Notes: a model not told the origin generated them from the sequence alone. A stretch of DNA of 64,000 nt from Brassica napus (GCF_020379485.1 NC_063444.1:323501-387500); one strand, 5' to 3'. Counted from the first letter of the stretch, positions 24,560 to 37,118 are shown. Made by a program: numbers and translations.

Positions 24560-25500
24560 TTCCCTAACCTATCAAGTTAGGTATAATAAATACAAAATCT
24601 CTAGATTTTATTGAAACCGAGATTTTAGGTATAGTAGAATAAACTTGGAGAAGGGGGTTTTCCATATTAATGATTTTCAAATCTGGCAAATCGATTTTAA
24701 CAGAGAATTTTAAAACTCCATATTTGATTGTATCCGAGATTTTAGGCATATAATACACAACTTGGGGAAGGGGTTTTGTTATAAACGTTTTTTGGTAAGT
24801 ATAAACTGATGTTTTTGTTATTGAAATAAGAATATACGGTTAAAATCAAATCCGGAGATTTAAATTGATGTTTCTGTTATTGAAAATTAGAATTATACCA
24901 TGGACAAATCTAGGTTAAAATAAAATTCGGTTAAAACCAAATCCGGAGATTTAAATTTCTTGTTTCTTTAAATTATACCATGGACAAATGATTTGGATAT
25001 ATGACCATATCATTTAAGTAACATAAATAAACTATGTTGTTATAGTTTTTACAATATAATGACAAACAATGATTTAGATATACGACCATATGAGTTTTGT
25101 AACTTATGAAGTTTTTTAAAATATAATGACTACTCAATGTTGCTAATCCTGCAATGTGATATGGATCAATGTAAAGAGAGGGTTTTTTATATATTGTAAC
25201 TATGATATAATATAAGTATGACAATGTGAGTATATGTATGTTAACGTTTCACATTAAAGCCCGGGGTTTTTAATAGATGTTTTTTTAATATATATATAAT
25301 AATAGATGCATAATGTGACGAAATAATAGTTGTATAATGTATAATAAGATAGATCCTACGGTGGATTTAAATAGAGTTATATGATGAAGTTAAATGGACT
25401 TTATTGAACCGATGGTTGATATTGAACCAATTAAGGAAATATTTAAATGTAAGGTTAGGCTATGAATAATAATGTGATGTCCAACTTAAAAATCCACCTA
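24560..25500. other. Helitron 5' portion with small duplications
   Basis: Contains paired blocks such as AAATCCGGAGATTTAAATT (near 24849 and 24939) and ATTATACCATGGACAAAT (near 24891 and 24973). No coding region. Confidence 0.6.
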
Positions 25501-25536
25501 GAAGAAGTTGTAATGTTTATGTTTTAATAAGATAGA

Positions 25537-26268
25537 TAGAAAAATATGCGAAGAAAAATGAAAATCATATCAGAGTATATCCCAACTCTAATTTGGACCA
25601 GCGAGGCCGAGGCGCCGCCACACCTAACCCGTTAAATTCCAATTCCAACTTTTTCGGGCCATATTTTTAATAAAACGCACACAAGTATCATATGATCCAC
25701 AATTCGGCCCAAGTATCACACTATAGATCTTTTAAAAATGCTTAAAAGACCTTTAATCAATCACTAAGCATGTGCATATACAAAGTTATATGGTGGATTT
25801 AAAGTAAACTAAACCTTTTGCAAATGGGCCTGAAAGATCTGTCTAATATCTGGAGAAAAAAATTATAAAGTAAAAGGGCGATTTTGTGAACATCAAATGC
25901 ATTACCCCCACCCCCTCCCCCCGGGGTACATGTAGCTGATTTGACTAGTTGATGTGATTTGGCATTAAAGTGATTTAACTAATGTTAACCACAAACAAAA
26001 AATGTGATGGCATTGAAGCCTATGTGACAAGTCGGAGAGCTTGGCTAGAGTTGTTGAGGATTGAAGAAGATCAAGGGACTTGTGCTTTCCCCCTTTTCAA
26101 GAAATCTAACCCAGTTCAGGCTGAACCCGAGATCACAAGTTCCACAACCAAATAGAAACACACAGCGCTTATACTGAAAAGAACAGGGCATACACGCAAA
26201 ATGGATCTTGAATAGATATTCTCATGGCAAAAAAAAAAAACCTTAAGCAGTAGTTTCAAACATTACAA
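25537..26268. other. Intergenic region
   Basis: No gene seen. A C-rich block, CCCCCACCCCCTCCCCCCGG, lies near 25904-25924. Confidence 0.6.
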
Positions 26269-26506
26269 GAGCATGAACATCCCAAGGTTCTCGGAGAGCT
26301 TTTTTTGATAAAATATAGGCTCTACTGACGCGTGGATCCCACAAAAATTTAAAAACCGTTCTCCAAAATCATTAAATAAGGATCGGTAATTAGGGGTTTT
26401 TGACACTGTTTGCGGATCCCACCGACATGTGGCGGCACGCGATTATTTTTTATTTATTTTTTTAAGAAAAAAAAAACCTTTAGAATCCCTTGCGATAATC
26501 ATGGTC
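26269..26506. mobile_element. MITE related to the 48.6-kb element, opposite orientation
   Basis: Ends GAGCATGAACATC and (reverse complement) GACCATGATTATC form terminal inverted repeats. The interior shares GGATCCCACCGACATGTGGC-type sequence, in inverted orientation, with the element at 48572-48842 (CCGCCACGTGTCAGTGGGAC). The flanking trinucleotides (CAA and TAA) are only a partial target duplication. Confidence 0.6.
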
Positions 26507-27942
26507 TAAGTAACTATAAAAGGAAGAACATTTATCTTCCTCCATAAACTCCTAAACCTACTCAAGTCATTTTGACAGTTTTAAAAGACATTCAAATGCA
26601 AACCCAAACTCCAGAAGCAATTTTAAAAAGTTTTCAAAACAAAGTGCAAACATAACACTAAGGTAGCTAAACAAAGTGCAAACAAAAATTGCTTGATCCG
26701 CACTTAAAATAACTAATTAATAAACATGAAAAAACCAACATAAAACTGCGACAAAAACCGATTTAGATATATTAATATTATATTATTAATAACTAATTAA
26801 TAAACATAAAAAAACATCAAGTCACATAAATAGCATATAATTTTTTTTATAATACATTAAATCCATAAAAAAAAATATATAAGGATGCACAAATTATATT
26901 CCAATGTGGATGATACAATTAACAGTTTACAAGACAAAATAAAATTACTTAATATAAACTATCAAATTATCATGTTTAAAAATTTCATATTAAACAATTA
27001 TTTAATAAGTTAAATATTAAAAATATATATATATATATATATTATCACTTATACCAAATAAATGTTTATTTATAAAAAAAACATTCTAATTATGTTTTAG
27101 AATCGATGTATAAAAAATAGAATAATAATTTAATCGGTATATTATCATATTTTATCAAAATTCAAGTGTATATTTTTAGTTTTTATTGGAACTTTTCTAT
27201 AAATTTTGTATTTTATTTGAATTTCCCCCCTAAAAATAACAAAATGAAAGTTTCTCCGTATATGACAAGATAAATATATTTTTATTAGTCTATACTATTA
27301 TTTACGAAGTGATTTTTCGCATTTGAGCTCTCACGTCAAAAGTTAAAGTGGTTAGTATCGTTTATATCTTTAATGAATAAATTATATAAATTACCTATAA
27401 AATAAAAACGAATTTAAATGATTTTGATTAGATAAATGATTAAAATTAATAATAATAAAAATTATCCAAAATCCAAAAAATATATATATATATATATATA
27501 TTAAAATAAAAAGATAATTCCTATATATACTGTGTTGTTATCTAAAAAGTACCTTTTAAGAAAAAAGTTTTAAAAAAATTAAAAAAAAAAACAGAAAACA
27601 CATAACTAAATGTTAATGAAGTAAAATTCTTAATTTTATATAATTGAAAATAGAATATTGAGTGATTTCTTAAGATTTATCTATTAATAATGAATATAGC
27701 GTACAAAGAAATTTTCAAAAAATATTCATAAGGATGTTTAAAAGGAAACATAAATAATAATTGGTTAAAAATATAAATAATAATTTATTATTATCTTTTA
27801 ATTAGGAAAGAAAATATATATAAAAAATAACAAACTGTTTATGTCTGCATGAGCGGGTGAAACACTTAGTTATAAAGAATCACAAGTTCAAAAATCTATT
27901 TCAGCTTTTTTGGCCGTGAAACACCGTCTTTATGTGCTGAAA
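26507..27942. other. Very AT-rich intergenic region
   Basis: No gene. It includes (AT)n runs near 27026-27042 and 27478-27500. Confidence 0.6.
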
Positions 27943-28633
27943 CAATGTTTAGAAATCCGACCCGGATCCATGGTCGAACGGTAAACCATGTGACCCGGTA
28001 TGTAATCATGGTTTTTAAGAAAAATCCATTATTTTAAAACCCGGTAAAACCCACAAAAACCGTTAAAACCCGGAAACTTGGCTACCGGTTGGACCAATAC
28101 GTAATTTTTATTTATTATTTTTTGGACTTTTTGATTACATTATTAGAATCTATTTTGTATTCTAAGTAAGAAGTGATCATGTGGGTTATGAATCTATTAA
28201 CAAAACTAATTGATGTGATTTGGTATTAATTTATTTTTATTATCGATAATTTATTACAATTTTATGTTTTACTTTTTATTTATTTGGATTTAAAGTTTAA
28301 TTTTATTATTCACATTAGACATTTATACTTATAAATTTTAAGTATATATTTATTCTATGTCATAACTTTTAATTTGCTACAAAATTTTCAAATAGTCTAT
28401 TTTTCATATTTTGTATGTGAAACGAAAATAACAATAAAAAAACTAAAGTTAATTATTTTCCCAAATGTTTTTATAACATAAAACATTTCTTATATTTTTT
28501 CAATTGATTATTATACAACATAATTAATTAATTTATTAACATACGGTTCGTCCACGGTCGACCTAATAATCTGGTAGCCCGATAAATTGTGCGGAAGTCC
28601 GATAAATTTTCTGGGTCGGATTTCAAAACACTG
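27943..28633. mobile_element. Non-autonomous hAT-like element
   Basis: The left end CAATGTTTAGAAATCCGACC and the reverse-complemented right end CAGTGTTTTGAAATCCGACC are inverted repeats starting CARTG, as in hAT elements. Flanks GCTGAAA and GCCGAAA are a near-match consistent with a decayed 8-bp duplication. The ~690-bp interior is AT-rich and non-coding. Confidence 0.6.
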
Positions 28634-29502
28634 GCCGAAAGAAACGAATCAGAATACTGGATTAGGCTGCTTTGTTCATTGTTCTGTAAATACATACATA
28701 TACGTTATTTAATAATGGCGACATACAGACTTTTAAATTAGTTGTATACATCATTGTTAATCTTTGCCACATTTGATGGTTGTTATAAGATTGTTTCTTT
28801 AATAAAGAATCATACTTTTGCGGCTTATGTGTTCCCACTCGTCAATTAGGTACCCTTCTCTGGCCCTTTGCCTTCCACAAAAGACATAAAATACAACATA
28901 CACTTTTAGAATCTATATAATTATTCATATTTGATTACAATATATTATGGAATTTCTTTATAAGAAATATGTCTATCAGTGGCATTTTGCTTTGTTGAAC
29001 CCATGATTATGAAATATGCGAAGTTTTTTTATGTTAAGCAGAAATATGCTAGGTTTGTATTTGGATCCGTAAATTTTTCTGTTCCCATCATGTTTTTCAC
29101 ACCACCCAATGTGAATTTGATTTTGAATCACACATCGTTAACTTTTATTATAATAATAAAAAATGTTATTGAACATTACTCCGGTAGATTGTTATCTTTG
29201 TAATATACTTAGCATGCAAACCTCTTAAAAACATGAAGATGATAATAACAAAAGAAAGAGTATAATTTAGAATAATTTACATTCATTAGAAACTTAAAGA
29301 TGATATAATACATGGAAGCTTCTCCGGTTGGTCAGAGACAAGGTTTGTGAAGGAAAAAAACATAAACCAGCCAGACCGAACACATGGAGGAAGATTTCAA
29401 CAGAAAACAAAACCTAGATGATTCTCCCACAACTGTTCAAAAATTAAGTTGCAGAGATTAGCTAACTAATAATAGCAGACACTGATGTTAAAGACAAAAC
29501 AC
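28634..29502. other. Intergenic region and 3' flank of the ERF gene
   Basis: No supported gene. The frame at 28979-29203 lacks an identifiable domain. The 3' UTR of the ERF gene probably occupies part of 29250-29502. Confidence 0.6.
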
Positions 29503-30333
29503 TTAAGATTCGGACAACTTGCTAATCGCATCCCAATCAATCTCCACAGAAGGAAACTTCTCCAGCACGAAACTCCCAATCTCATCAAACCCTGAATCCG
29601 AGAAATCCAAGAACGCAGTGGTAATACCAGATTCTGGCGAAGATGATTCAACCTGAGACTCATAAGAAAACGAATTCTCATCAGCTCTCAGAAACCCATA
29701 TTCACTTTCTTGATACTCCTCTGCTTTTGGCGGGAAAAGCTCTGTTTCAGAACGGGGGAGATCATCATCCTCTGTCTTTCTCAAGCTCTGGCAAATCGCT
29801 TCGAGCTTTGCTTCAACAGAGGGATGAAGAGGCTTGAAGCTGCCATCACCACCTCCGTATCCATACTCGTGCCTCATGTGTGGGAAGTTAAGCCTCGCTA
29901 ATTCGCCACGAAGCTGGTAAGCAGCTTGATCATAAGCCATGGCTGCTTCTTCAGCCGTGTCGAAAGTTCCAAGCCAGAGTCGGGTCCGGTTCTTGGGCAA
30001 ACGGATCTCAGCAACCCATTTTCCCCAGTGCCTTTGTCTGACTCCTCTGTACAGTTTCTGAACGGCCATGTTCTTCATTGGTACAGGCTTTGGAGAGAGA
30101 TTTGAGATGTTGGAGTTGTGTCTCTGGTTAAGCTGGTTTTGGATCTGGTTGATTTGGTAAGGTGTGAGCTGGTTTAGACCGAGAGGTGCGGTTTGATTGA
30201 AACCGAAGATTGTGTTTGGAACCGGAGCAAGAGAGGAGACAGAGTTGGTAAAAGGGTTAAGTACTTTCATGAGCTCTTCTTTGAAAGGATCAGAATGATC
30301 AGTGCTGCTACTGAACATATCTATGGCTGCCAT
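29503..30333 (-). CDS. AP2/ERF transcription factor, RAP2.4-type DREB (ERF060-like)
   Basis: A single-exon gene of 276 aa starting [10 protein letters not shown]. One AP2 domain spans about residues 95-152 and keeps [16 protein letters not shown], the WLGTF core and ARLNFP. Val at the DREB position (WVAEI) puts it in the DREB branch. A Gln/Asn-rich stretch (residues 45-75) precedes the domain. The acidic, Ser-rich C-terminus ends with [13 protein letters not shown], typical of the A-6/RAP2.4 group. Such proteins bind GCC/DRE-type promoter elements in the nucleus and respond to drought, salt, light and ethylene (family knowledge). Position matches Arabidopsis At4g39780. Confidence 0.95.
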   Translation of the reverse strand: MAAIDMFSSSTDHSDPFKEELMKVLNPFTNSVSSLAPVPNTIFGFNQTAPLGLNQLTPYQINQIQNQLNQRHNSNISNLSPKPVPMKNMAVQKLYRGVRQRHWGKWVAEIRLPKNRTRLWLGTFDTAEEAAMAYDQAAYQLRGELARLNFPHMRHEYGYGGGDGSFKPLHPSVEAKLEAICQSLRKTEDDDLPRSETELFPPKAEEYQESEYGFLRADENSFSYESQVESSSPESGITTAFLDFSDSGFDEIGSFVLEKFPSVEIDWDAISKLSES

Positions 30334-30440
30334 GGATCTTATTAGGATAGACTTCTGAAACTGATGTTAGTTATACTTTTGCTCTCTATAAATTTGGTTT
30401 TTTTTTTTTGGCACTTGGTTCCTCTGGATATGATGTTCTT

Positions 30441-30453
30441 TGCTTATATAATA
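30441..30453 (-). promoter_or_regulatory. Putative TATA box of the ERF gene
   Basis: Minus-strand TATTATATAAGCA lies about 110 bp upstream of the ATG. Confidence 0.55.
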
Positions 30454-30459
30454 CGAGAA

Positions 30460-32830
30460 GCTTGCCGCCCATTGATCTCTTAATATATTTTAACTATATA
30501 AATTAATACTAAACAATGTTTTATTAATATAGTTTTTCTACATCTTGTTTGATGCTTTTGTTCTATTCACAACTTGTTAGCTTCTCGTCAGCTCGAAGAT
30601 ATCTTTTATTCATTCCAAGGAGGCTTATAGGAGAACGACGTCCACATATTCTTTGGATCTACGCCGTTCCCGGGGAATGTTTCAAAAGAATAGACTTTTA
30701 TGACGTGTGTGATAATGAATAATCAACCATCATGGATTTAAAATCTTAACAGCAAATTTTAGCAAAAGCTAAGAACAACATTCTAATTTTCAAATCGAAA
30801 AAGAAGAAACAGATTGCAATACTTTCATTGCGAATGTTAATTCCACCATACAATAAAATGCGTTAAATTTATTTCACTAGTCACATTTCATTTGGTCATA
30901 TTACAATATTAAATTGCTTTAAAACAATAATTTCTTGTCCAGTTCTATTTCACCCAAAAATAGTTCAGGTTTAATGAGTTTTTATTGTTAAAAAAGAACC
31001 ACAATTAACTTAGCTCGTAATAAATTTTATTTAAATTTACGATTAAATCTAATTTAATGCCATTCATCGGGTTCATGATATATATTGCATAATGTGTCTG
31101 GTTTGTGTAATAAAATTTATAAATAACTGTTTACAGAAATGAAATCAATATATATTGCAACTTCTCATTTGATCTTTGACTCTTGCTTTGGAAGTTATTT
31201 TCAATAAAATTGCGGCAATAGAATCTTTTCCGCAATAAATAAACAAAAAAATTTGTAAGAGCCAAAAGTCATATTGTTGATTCTACGGCAAGTTGAAAGG
31301 CCAATTTGCCTTCTAGCCACTTATTTTCGTTGAGCCAATGTCTTTTTATTAAGTCAAAATATAACATGGAATTTCCATATATTTTACTCATACGAATTGG
31401 AAGGAAAACAAAAAATGGAATCATTAGTTGAAAAATCATCCATGCAAACATATATAAATGTAGTAATATCAACCATGAGAAATTTGGTGGTCGTTATATT
31501 ATTCCCTATTCCAAAATGTAGTCTATGTTGTCAAATTCATAAAATCGTATTTGAGTATTACTCACGTAGATGTATCTTCAACTATATGAGTATGCATAGG
31601 TAAAATGTATGTACAAGTGGGGAATATGAAAATATAATAAAATAAAAGATTTATTTGTGAGCAAGAAAAATAGTGAGAGAAATTCAAGAAAGCTATAGAA
31701 GGAAGATGGAAAGAGGTGAGAACTCAGGGAGGTTGAAGTTTGCGTCACAAGGAAGCTAATGGATCTTCTTTTCACCACTTTTTAAATTTCTTTTGACAAT
31801 GTTTTGTTTCTTTTTTTATAAAATAACATCGTCAGAATGTGATAAGATTATCATTTTTTTGTTTTAATGTGGAAGAAAGAAGAGATCTCAAATTATACAA
31901 TGGTTTTTAAAAAATTCAAATCAATAAATTGCGCTCTCATCTCATTTCATTGCATAGTTTTCTTATCTTTTTGCACCGAGTAAAAACATCATAAAAACCG
32001 AAAGTTAATAATTACCTAAAAATATTTTTTTTCCTTAAAAATCAATGGAAATCGTATTATTGTCTTATTAGGTAATCTCCCTACAAAAACCCAATGTGGG
32101 GTCAGTTATTTAGAGAACAAAAATATATGGGATCCACTTTAGCGTGTACACACGTAGGATCCTACGTGAAAATCACTATCTCTCGGTTCTCCACGACTGG
32201 CAAGTGACAAAAGCTATAGAAAGAACCTATTTTTAATCTGATCTCTAATCTATTGCTAACCAAAGCATAACGTAGATTAGGAATAAATGTAAAGTTATCG
32301 AGATAAACTCCAACACACGTCTGATAAAGTAAGCTAATATATAATCTGAACTTTCTATATTTTCTTTCAAAATATAGATTTTATCCTTGATCCGCAATGT
32401 AAAATACGAAAGAATATTCGTAGATTTGTGGTTAGAGATCTGAAATATAGCAAGGAAACGTAATTCCACACACGATACAAACTAGAAAGTTAGACCTTAA
32501 TAATCCCATCACTTAATTTCCAACCAGTCACTTTAAACTGAAAGAATGATTATGGAGTTTATGTATTGAAATAAATAGTTATGTAAGGTGACACACAAGG
32601 TCAATATCTTATGAACATTTTTTTTGTCACCATCTTATGAACTAATAGATAGTTATTGTTTCCTAAAGTTTTGTGATTATTAGTATTATATAATCCAAAG
32701 AAGCCATATATAATAATCATATTATCATGACAAACCTAATTTGTCATGGACTTTCTCCAAGTCAAATCATTAAGTGCAATTAAATTTATTTTGTAATACT
32801 ATATCGACAAGATAATGGTGATGTAGTGGT
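30460..32830. other. Intergenic region upstream of the ERF gene
   Basis: No gene supported. Frames near 31269-31778 lack domains, and the longest starts with GTG. An 18-bp perfect palindrome is listed separately. Confidence 0.6.
32151..32168. repeat. Perfect 18-bp palindrome
   Basis: CACGTAGGATCCTACGTG is identical to its reverse complement. Each half carries an ACGT core, as bound by bZIP proteins. Confidence 0.85.
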
Positions 32831-32845
32831 CACTTATCAATTATC

Positions 32846-33763
32846 TTCTTTTTTTTTCACTAAAAATTGATCTTTATTATGGCTAAAAGCTCAACGAACC
32901 AAAAGATACAAGGATAAGTCCAGAGACTCAGCCAAATAGCACGATAGGAAAAACCAAAGAAACCTAAAATTACCCAAACCAAAAAAAAAAACCCAGAGGA
33001 AGGCGGTGCTTGCCTCATCGGGAGAACACGTGTTATACGCCGAAGCTAGGAAAGGACACGCGTCACCGGGACACCACACGTCTTCACGGTCAGAAAATCG
33101 TCGCTGGAGCATCTCTCCGACATCCATCGGACACACCGGAAACAGGACACCGAAGAGAAGAACCGTCGGGACGACTTTAGAAAGGAGATGAGCCAAACGT
33201 CACAGCCAAGACATCGAAGCACCAACAACTGGAAAATATCAATCGACAGAAGCCGAGAGTAAATCCATCAATCGGAGCCACACAAAGACGCCAAGCTGAA
33301 GCCAGATCCTCCGCTTATAACAAGGTTTCAGTCCAAAGACACCGACACAGAAACCAATTTTCCTAATAATGAACTTAGACATCTTTAAAGATAAAGAGAA
33401 GAGAGAAGATGTAAAAACCCAATCTAAGGGAAGGAGAAAAACATTAGAATCTTAGGCGGAGCTCAACTGAAACCGAAAGAGATCTGAAACAGAGGAGAAG
33501 AGATCCGGATGAACCGGAGATAAAGCCACCATCTTCGCCGGAGAGGAAGGTGAAGATGACGGAGCCAAGTGCCAGTAACTCTACCGGAAGGAAAGATAGG
33601 TCACCGGAGCCAAAAACCGGCTAAGCGATGCTGAGAAAGCCACCGATGTCGGAAAAGGGGCCCAACCACGGGCTGACGACGCCGGAGAGTACACGGCAGA
33701 GCTATCTCTCTCTGAAAGATATAGGTAGAGAGAAGAGAGAGAAGTTCCCCATGTAGGCATGGC
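32846..33763 (-). mobile_element. Retroposon with 15-bp target duplications (truncated or non-autonomous LINE)
   Basis: The identical 15-mer CACTTATCAATTATC flanks it at 32831-32845 and 33764-33778. On the minus strand it runs from CCATGCCTACATGGGGAACT to a 3' end CAATTTTTAGTG followed by nine A residues (as T9 near 32850-32858). A poly(A) tail plus a long variable target duplication is the signature of LINE-mediated retroposition. No reverse transcriptase is visible in 918 bp. The GC-rich CGCCGG-type body differs sharply from the AT-rich surroundings. It may be a LINE with an internal deletion. Confidence 0.8.
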
Positions 33764-33778
33764 CACTTATCAATTATC

Positions 33779-34668
33779 ATACACGAGTAATTATTAGTAT
33801 ATTTTAAAAACAAAATAAGCTAGTTGACTTTCACATAAGTCAACTCTTCCTCCACCATTGGAGTTGGAGATCATCAGGATAAACATCAAATTAAAGCTAT
33901 ATTCCCTGACCGTGACCATTAATATGACTATTTCTCCCTGGTGACCCACATATTTCCGATCAAACTTTACCAAAGAACCTCTTGTTCAATAATCCAAACC
34001 AATTCGCTGAATTTATAATCGGTCGTATATTACTTAATCAAATAAAAATGTAACGAAAAACTGATCGTATTTATAATTTATAATCTATGGTTTTTAGTAT
34101 TTGCACAATATATACTCCATAAAAGAACTTTCATTGGTTTTCCATTATAGAAAACTATATAATCGTTTTATAAAGAACCCTAGTTGTGTGTATAAAAATA
34201 AACAAATAAATGCTGGTGCATGATATGAGACAAAGTCAAAAGAGTGGAGGCTGATAAAAATGAGACTGAACGTTGTACGTAGTATGGTGGAGTGCTCCTA
34301 ATCGTTTGGTACATTCCTGCGTCTTGATCAAACAAAGCAAATACAGTAAGGTGTGCTGTGGTTTTGCTTGTCAGGAGCGGCAGCCTCCATGGTGAAGTTT
34401 GTGGCCAGGTTGAATAGGTTGATATTGTGCGTACAGTCCCTGTGTCATGCACTTGCGCGACCTTGCTTCTGCTTTGACGTCTATACATGTGCTAGCGAAA
34501 TGATTTTTTTCTTAGAACTATCATTTCCTACATATTTTTTTTCTCTCAGAGAACTATTTTATACTAGAATTATGATTTCTAACATCAACCATAGTCCAGT
34601 AGCAGCCGATTCAGATAATCTAGCAAGTCTACTAGATAAAAAATGACTTGGAGTTTCGCCAGTCACAG
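33779..34668. other. Intergenic region and probable 3' UTR of the DUF630/632 gene
   Basis: No gene supported. Overlapping frames on both strands at 34180-34646 show no known domain; part of this probably forms the 3' UTR of the minus-strand gene ending at 34669. Confidence 0.5.
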
Positions 34669-37118
34669 TTACATTAGTGGTCTACCACAGTTGGAATGAT
34701 TAGTGTAAGCAACTACAGCTTCTTCACTTTTCACCTTTACATCTTCATACATTTTCAAAGAAGCTTCTGAAAACTTCTTCAATCTCTCTAGAAGCTTAGC
34801 CAAACTCGAATGCACGCTCGACAAATCTTCAGAAACCAACACCGAATCCTCCTTCTCCTCGCCCAACATTTCCATATCCGTTGAGAACTCTTTGATAGAC
34901 CTACTGAGTTCATCTGACGGCAGAGACTTCATCCCAGCCGACCAATCCCGGCACAAGACGAATATCGGCGGGGCCAGCACACGGCGCGGGGACCACGGTC
35001 TTCGGTTCCTTGTAGAACGTTCTTGAGGGAGCAAAACACAGTTGTGAAGCCAACCATTGAGAGCTTCAACGTAGGAAGTCATACTGTTGACCAAATCTGC
35101 AAAGCTTAGACCAAAACACTCTGTCTCCTCTAGAAGTTCTGACCAAATCCGTCTCTTGAGAGCGTTTTCAGGCCCAGTTTTGGACGTGTTCCGACAATGG
35201 TAAGCCAATGAAATGGTGATGTACTGCGAGTGGTGACACTCCAGCATTGCTTTCCACATCCTTATCAACCTAAACAGAGAAAATAAAAATATCAATCAAA
35301 GAGTCTTCTTAGTAGATAAAGTTAGCTGTAGCTAGGCCAGCGGGTTCGGTTGGTTTGCATTGGTCGAAAACTCACCGAAGTGAACCAAGAAAAAGTTTGG
35401 TCCGGTTCGGTTTTCGGTTTCAAACAAATTTTATCGAAGTTTTCGGTTTTGTGGTTAGTTCGATTCTGTTTTCGGTTTCGAACAAATTTTATTGAAGCTT
35501 TCGGTTTTGTGGTTAGTTTGGTTCAGAATTTTGATTAAGATAAGTACTATTTAGAATTTTATTTTAGATAAACGAACTAACCAATTACCGAACCAAACGG
35601 AAACCAAATTATTTTTTGTAACCAAACGAACTAAGCGAAAACCCAACTTTTTTGGGTCAGTTCGGTTCGGTTAAAAATCCCAGCCCTAATTAACATACCA
35701 TTGGAGAAACTCTAAGAGCTGAGGCTGAAGCTCTTCATCTCTGATCCTCTCAATACGCTTCGAAATCAAATCAACGGACTGTATAGCGACTCTGATTCTT
35801 GAATGAAGATCTTTCGCAGCTGCTCTTGTCTTATCCATGGCTTTAGCACTGTGATCCTTTGTGAACTGGTTCCTTAACTGCTCGCATTTTCGATCATACT
35901 CTTTCCTAATCATCTCACTCGCCTGCACACACACACACAATCAAAGTAAACAGAATGAAACGTGTGAGCTTGATGAGGAGCTATGAGTTTTTGAGGCTAT
36001 TACCTTGACTTCATCGTATAGTTTTCTCTCCCAAGCGTATAACCGATCAAGAGAAGAAGAGTGGCTTCCTGAGATCATACAGAACTCTTGTGTGAAGTCA
36101 CTTCCACTTTCATCGTCATGGTGATCTTCTATCAATGGATTTCTAGAAGTGGAGGATCTTGAAGACGATGTTCTCTTCCACACAATAACTTTAGTGACTC
36201 GTTGGTGCAATGGCTCTATACATTAAAAGCTTTAATTCAGACACTAACTAGAGAAGATAACAATCAATAGAGAGTACAGACCTTTAAAAACAGGTGAGTG
36301 ACTCTTCTTCCCTCTGCAACAAGCTCGCTTCAAAGCAGAGAGAAACGCTACGGAGTTTCCTTTTCCTGTAATAATACAAAAGATTCAATTTTTTTACACG
36401 ATGAAGGAAAAAAAAAAAAAAAAAAACAGAGCTTCAGACCTGTGGTGGTATCATCAGCGAATCTGACTCTGATTTTGGTAGCTTCAAGCATCCTCGAAAC
36501 CTCTTTACCAGATTCAGAGGCTCTGAAGAACTTGTGCTCTATGTCTTTCATGCTAGACACAAAGTCTTTGGCTCTGTGTGTGATAAACTCTGATGGATCT
36601 TCTCTTTCACCATCATCTTCAGAGCTCTGTTTCCTCTGCTCTGTTTTGAAATCCTCTGCATTGCTCTGTTTACTCTGCTTCTCTAATCCTACAACTGATG
36701 CGTTATCAGTCAGTCTAAAGCTGTCGAACTCGTCGCAAGTGTCGAAGTAGTCCCAAGAAGACGTCTCTGGCCGGCGAGGTCGCGGCGGCGGCGGCTGCTG
36801 AGGAGGAGATAACTCCGGCATGTCGAGAGGGTTCGAGTTGCGACTCAACGGCGAGTCAACCGAGTCGTCGTCAGGGTAAGAGGAGGAGTTGTGAGAAGGG
36901 GATGAAGCCACAGCAGCTACAGTCTCAGCCTCGGCGTATTGACGGAGACAAGCTCCGATGTTACGGAGGGAACGGACGTAGGACACGTGTGCGGCGGCGA
37001 GGGCACATCTGGAATCAATGGCTCGTTTGACGAATCTCTTCCTTTCTTTACATAAGAGAAGCGGCTCGTTCTTCTTCTTCTCCTTCGTCGATGCTTCTTT
37101 TGAGTTTGAGCATCCCAT
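34669..37118 (-). CDS. DUF630/DUF632 protein (APSR1/NRG2/ROH1-like family)
   Basis: Five minus-strand exons: 36440-37118, 36282-36365, 36004-36215, 35699-35922 and 34669-35269. They sum to 1800 nt (599 aa) with consistent phases. The protein begins MGCSNSK, a myristoylation and palmitoylation signal. The DUF630 core follows (LCKERKRFVKRAIDSRCALAA, residues 21-41 region). A Pro-rich linker (PPQQPPPPRPRRP, about 105-117) ends in SSWDYFD. The C-terminal DUF632 region keeps RLYAWERKLYDEVK, KLCDQLR-like helices and SWLHNCVLL-type GWLHNCVLLP. Family members are plasma-membrane or nuclear proteins in root growth and nitrate signalling; the role of this one is not shown by sequence. Position matches At4g39790. 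The start follows a T22 run in the 5' leader. Confidence 0.93.
35330..35690. repeat. GGTTCGG-rich insertion in the last intron of the DUF630/632 gene
   Basis: Contains a 58-bp tandem duplication (35409-35462 and 35467-35520; shared core TTTTCGGTTTC, AACAAATTTTAT, TTTTGTGGTTAGTT). The ends carry inverted TTCGGTT/AACCGAA motifs and the right end reads AATCCCAGCCCTAA. It resembles the hAT-like repeat at 53.6 kb, but a target duplication is not evident. Confidence 0.55.

Larger units (their letters stand above)
20865..25536 (-). mobile_element. Decayed Helitron carrying RPA and Rep remnants
   Basis: On the minus strand the right end reads TCTATCTTATTAAAAC, the usual 5' end of Brassicaceae Helitrons, with host T next to it (25537). 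It is followed inward by the familiar CTTCTAGGTGGATTTTTAAG block near 25485-25510. A candidate 3' end, CTAG with host A (20864), lies at 20865-20868 beside the palindrome GATCATGATC. Rep and RPA pseudogenes lie between, same orientation, but no helicase is found. The 5' end is well supported; the 3' end is a best guess. Confidence 0.55.

Noticed and set aside
31578..31778. Hydrophobic 66-codon minus-strand frame upstream of the ERF gene
   Set aside because: Its first codon is GTG and the sequence shows no secretion-peptide logic.
33006..33196. Overlapping frames on both strands in the GC-rich insert
   Set aside because: The insert is a retroposon by its flanks; neither frame has a recognised domain.
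36298..36750. Plus-strand open frame of 150 codons
   Set aside because: Antisense to exons 1-2 of the DUF630/632 gene, crossing a splice junction; a shadow.
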